Below are positions 14,584 to 15,703 of a stretch of DNA of 15,703 bases, one piece after another; positions within the stretch are counted from its first letter, which is position 1, and every line of letters starts with the position of its first letter. The stretch is from Oscillospiraceae bacterium (GTDB taxonomy: Bacteria > Bacillota > Clostridia > Oscillospirales > Oscillospiraceae). The DNA is taken from NCBI GenBank assembly GCA_016295225.1, contig JAEDLP010000036.1, forward strand, positions 1 through 15,703, in the 5' to 3' direction. A program made the translations under genes and the position numbers. The notes under the pieces were generated by a model. The model did no database searches, was not told where the DNA came from, and worked only from the letters and a program-made list of their open reading frames with translations.

Positions 14584-14616
14584 GAGTTAGCATCTTAATG
14601 CAAAGGAGCATGGAAA

Positions 14617-15703
14617 ATGAAGCAGATGATTGAAATTGTTGATGTTCTTGGCCGTGAGATCCTGGACTCCCGCGGTAACCCCACTGTGGAAGTGGAGGTC
14701 TATCTGGACGACGGCACCATGGGCCGGGCCTGTGTCCCCTCCGGGGCCTCCACCGGTATCTATGAAGCCTGCGAGCTCCGGGACGGCGATAAGTCCCGTT
14801 ACCTGGGCAAGGGCGTGTCCAAGGCTGTGGAACATGTGAACAAGGAGATTGCAGAAGCTCTCATCGGTCTGAACGTTCTGGACCAGACTGCTATCGATAA
14901 GCTCCTCATCGAGCTGGACGGCACCCCCAACAAGAGCAATCTGGGCGCCAACGCCATCCTGGGCGCATCTCTGGCCTGCGCTCGGGCTGCCAGCGAGAGC
15001 CTGGGCGTGCCTCTGTACACCTATCTGGGCGGCTTCAACGCCAAGACCCTGCCCGTCCCCATGATGAACATCCTCAACGGCGGCGCACACGCCACCAACA
15101 ACGTGGATATCCAGGAGTTCATGGTCATGCCCGTGGGCGCCAAGAGCTGGAAGGAAGCCCTGCGGATGTGCGCCGAGGTCTTCCACACCCTGAAGACCGT
15201 CCTGAAGGAGAACGGTACCCCCGCCGCCGGCGTGGGCGACGAGGGCGGCTACGCCCCCAACCTGAAGAAGGACGAGGACGCTCTGAAGGTCATCGTCCGG
15301 GCCATCGAAAAGGCCGGCTACAAGCCCGGCGAGGACTTTATGATCGCCATTGACGCCGCCACCTCCGAGTGGTACAACGAGGAGACCGGCTGCTATGACC
15401 TGCCCAAGGCCAAGAAGACCATGACCAAGCAGCAGCTGGTGAACATGTGGAAGAAGTTCGCCGACAACTATCCCATCATCTCCCTGGAAGACGGCATGGG
15501 CGAGAACGACTGGGAAGGCTGGGCCATGCTGACCAAGGCCATCGGCGACCGCGTCCAGCTGGTGGGCGATGACCTCTTCGTCACCAACACCCAGCGTCTG
15601 AAGACCGGCATTGAGAAGGGCGTGGCCAACGCCATCCTCATCAAGGTTAACCAGATCGGCACCCTGACCGAGACCCTGGACGCCATCCAGATGGCCAACC
15701 GGG
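14617..15703 (+). CDS. eno: Enolase, partial (3' end outside window)
   Basis: Dehydrates 2-phosphoglycerate to phosphoenolpyruvate with Mg2+; cytoplasmic. 362 codons of a protein normally about 430 long are present, cut by the window end. Motifs seen: EILDSRGNPTVEVEV at the N-terminus, the mobile loop PSGASTG, NGGAHATNNVDIQEFMVMPVGA, the acid/base loop GVGDEGGYAPN, metal ligands in AIDAATSEW, SLEDGMGENDW and VGDDLFVTN, and the catalytic lysine K343 in ILIKVNQIGTL. AAAGGAG lies 8 bases before the ATG at 14617; an ATG at 14610 in another frame hits a stop within eight codons. It is separated from gpmI by 59 bases containing a stem-loop. Confidence 0.96.
   Translation, partial: MKQMIEIVDVLGREILDSRGNPTVEVEVYLDDGTMGRACVPSGASTGIYEACELRDGDKSRYLGKGVSKAVEHVNKEIAEALIGLNVLDQTAIDKLLIELDGTPNKSNLGANAILGASLACARAASESLGVPLYTYLGGFNAKTLPVPMMNILNGGAHATNNVDIQEFMVMPVGAKSWKEALRMCAEVFHTLKTVLKENGTPAAGVGDEGGYAPNLKKDEDALKVIVRAIEKAGYKPGEDFMIAIDAATSEWYNEETGCYDLPKAKKTMTKQQLVNMWKKFADNYPIISLEDGMGENDWEGWAMLTKAIGDRVQLVGDDLFVTNTQRLKTGIEKGVANAILIKVNQIGTLTETLDAIQMANR

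Noticed and set aside
10868..14611. Very long minus-strand open frame (1247 codons) across the glycolytic genes
   Set aside because: It lies antisense to four firmly identified genes, has low-complexity Gly/His/Val-rich translation with no family resemblance, and is explained by codon bias in the sense genes.
1..15703. CRISPR arrays, tRNA/rRNA genes, insertion sequences, phage or attachment sites
   Set aside because: No spaced direct-repeat arrays, cloverleaf-like segments, transposase or integrase motifs or terminal repeats were found on reading both strands.

Overview
The window looks like chromosome from a GC-rich, Gram-positive anaerobe of the Clostridia, most plausibly an Oscillospiraceae/Ruminococcaceae-type gut bacterium. 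The evidence is purine-rich GGAGG-type ribosome binding sites before nearly every gene, an S-layer-homology protein, a lipoprotein solute-binding protein, and a clostridial-style pgk-tpiA-gpmI-eno cluster. Coding DNA is GC-rich with strongly C/G-ending codons; the two larger intergenic regions are clearly AT-richer. Taxonomy is inferred from gene content only.

Region 1 (1-6840, minus strand) is a compact six-gene operon read from right to left: a 116-residue cysteine-rich zinc-finger protein, an SPFH/band-7 protein with four C-terminal zinc ribbons, a DUF4428 protein with zinc ribbons at both ends, a double-zinc-ribbon tail-anchored membrane protein, a secreted/membrane TPM-domain protein with two TPM-like domains, and an S-layer-homology (SLH) protein cut by the window edge. 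The SPFH + zinc-ribbon + TPM trio matches the partner set of the Bacillus subtilis ydjFGHI (PspA/YdjF) envelope-stress operon, but no pspA is seen here. Inferred: a membrane-surveillance complex linked to a surface protein. Upstream lies a roughly 200-bp AT-rich control region with an extended -10 promoter and three dyads.

Region 2 (6841-9873, minus strand) is a closed two-gene unit: a lipoprotein ABC-type solute-binding protein followed by a two-pass membrane protein with a Cache-like extracellular domain and a C-terminal cytoplasmic LuxR-type helix-turn-helix. A good intrinsic terminator follows. No permease or ATPase is present, so the pair looks like a ligand-sensing/transcription module rather than an importer.

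Region 3 (9874-10448) is a 575-bp AT-rich divergent intergenic region. It holds a near-consensus plus-strand promoter followed about 135 nt later by a terminator-like hairpin with a T run (candidate small RNA or attenuated leader), then a second promoter zone immediately upstream of trmL.

Region 4 (10449-15703, plus strand) is trmL (tRNA Cm34/Um34 methyltransferase) followed by pgk, tpiA, gpmI and eno (cut by the window edge), the lower half of glycolysis. No gapA and no CggR-type regulator is present at the head, where trmL sits instead.
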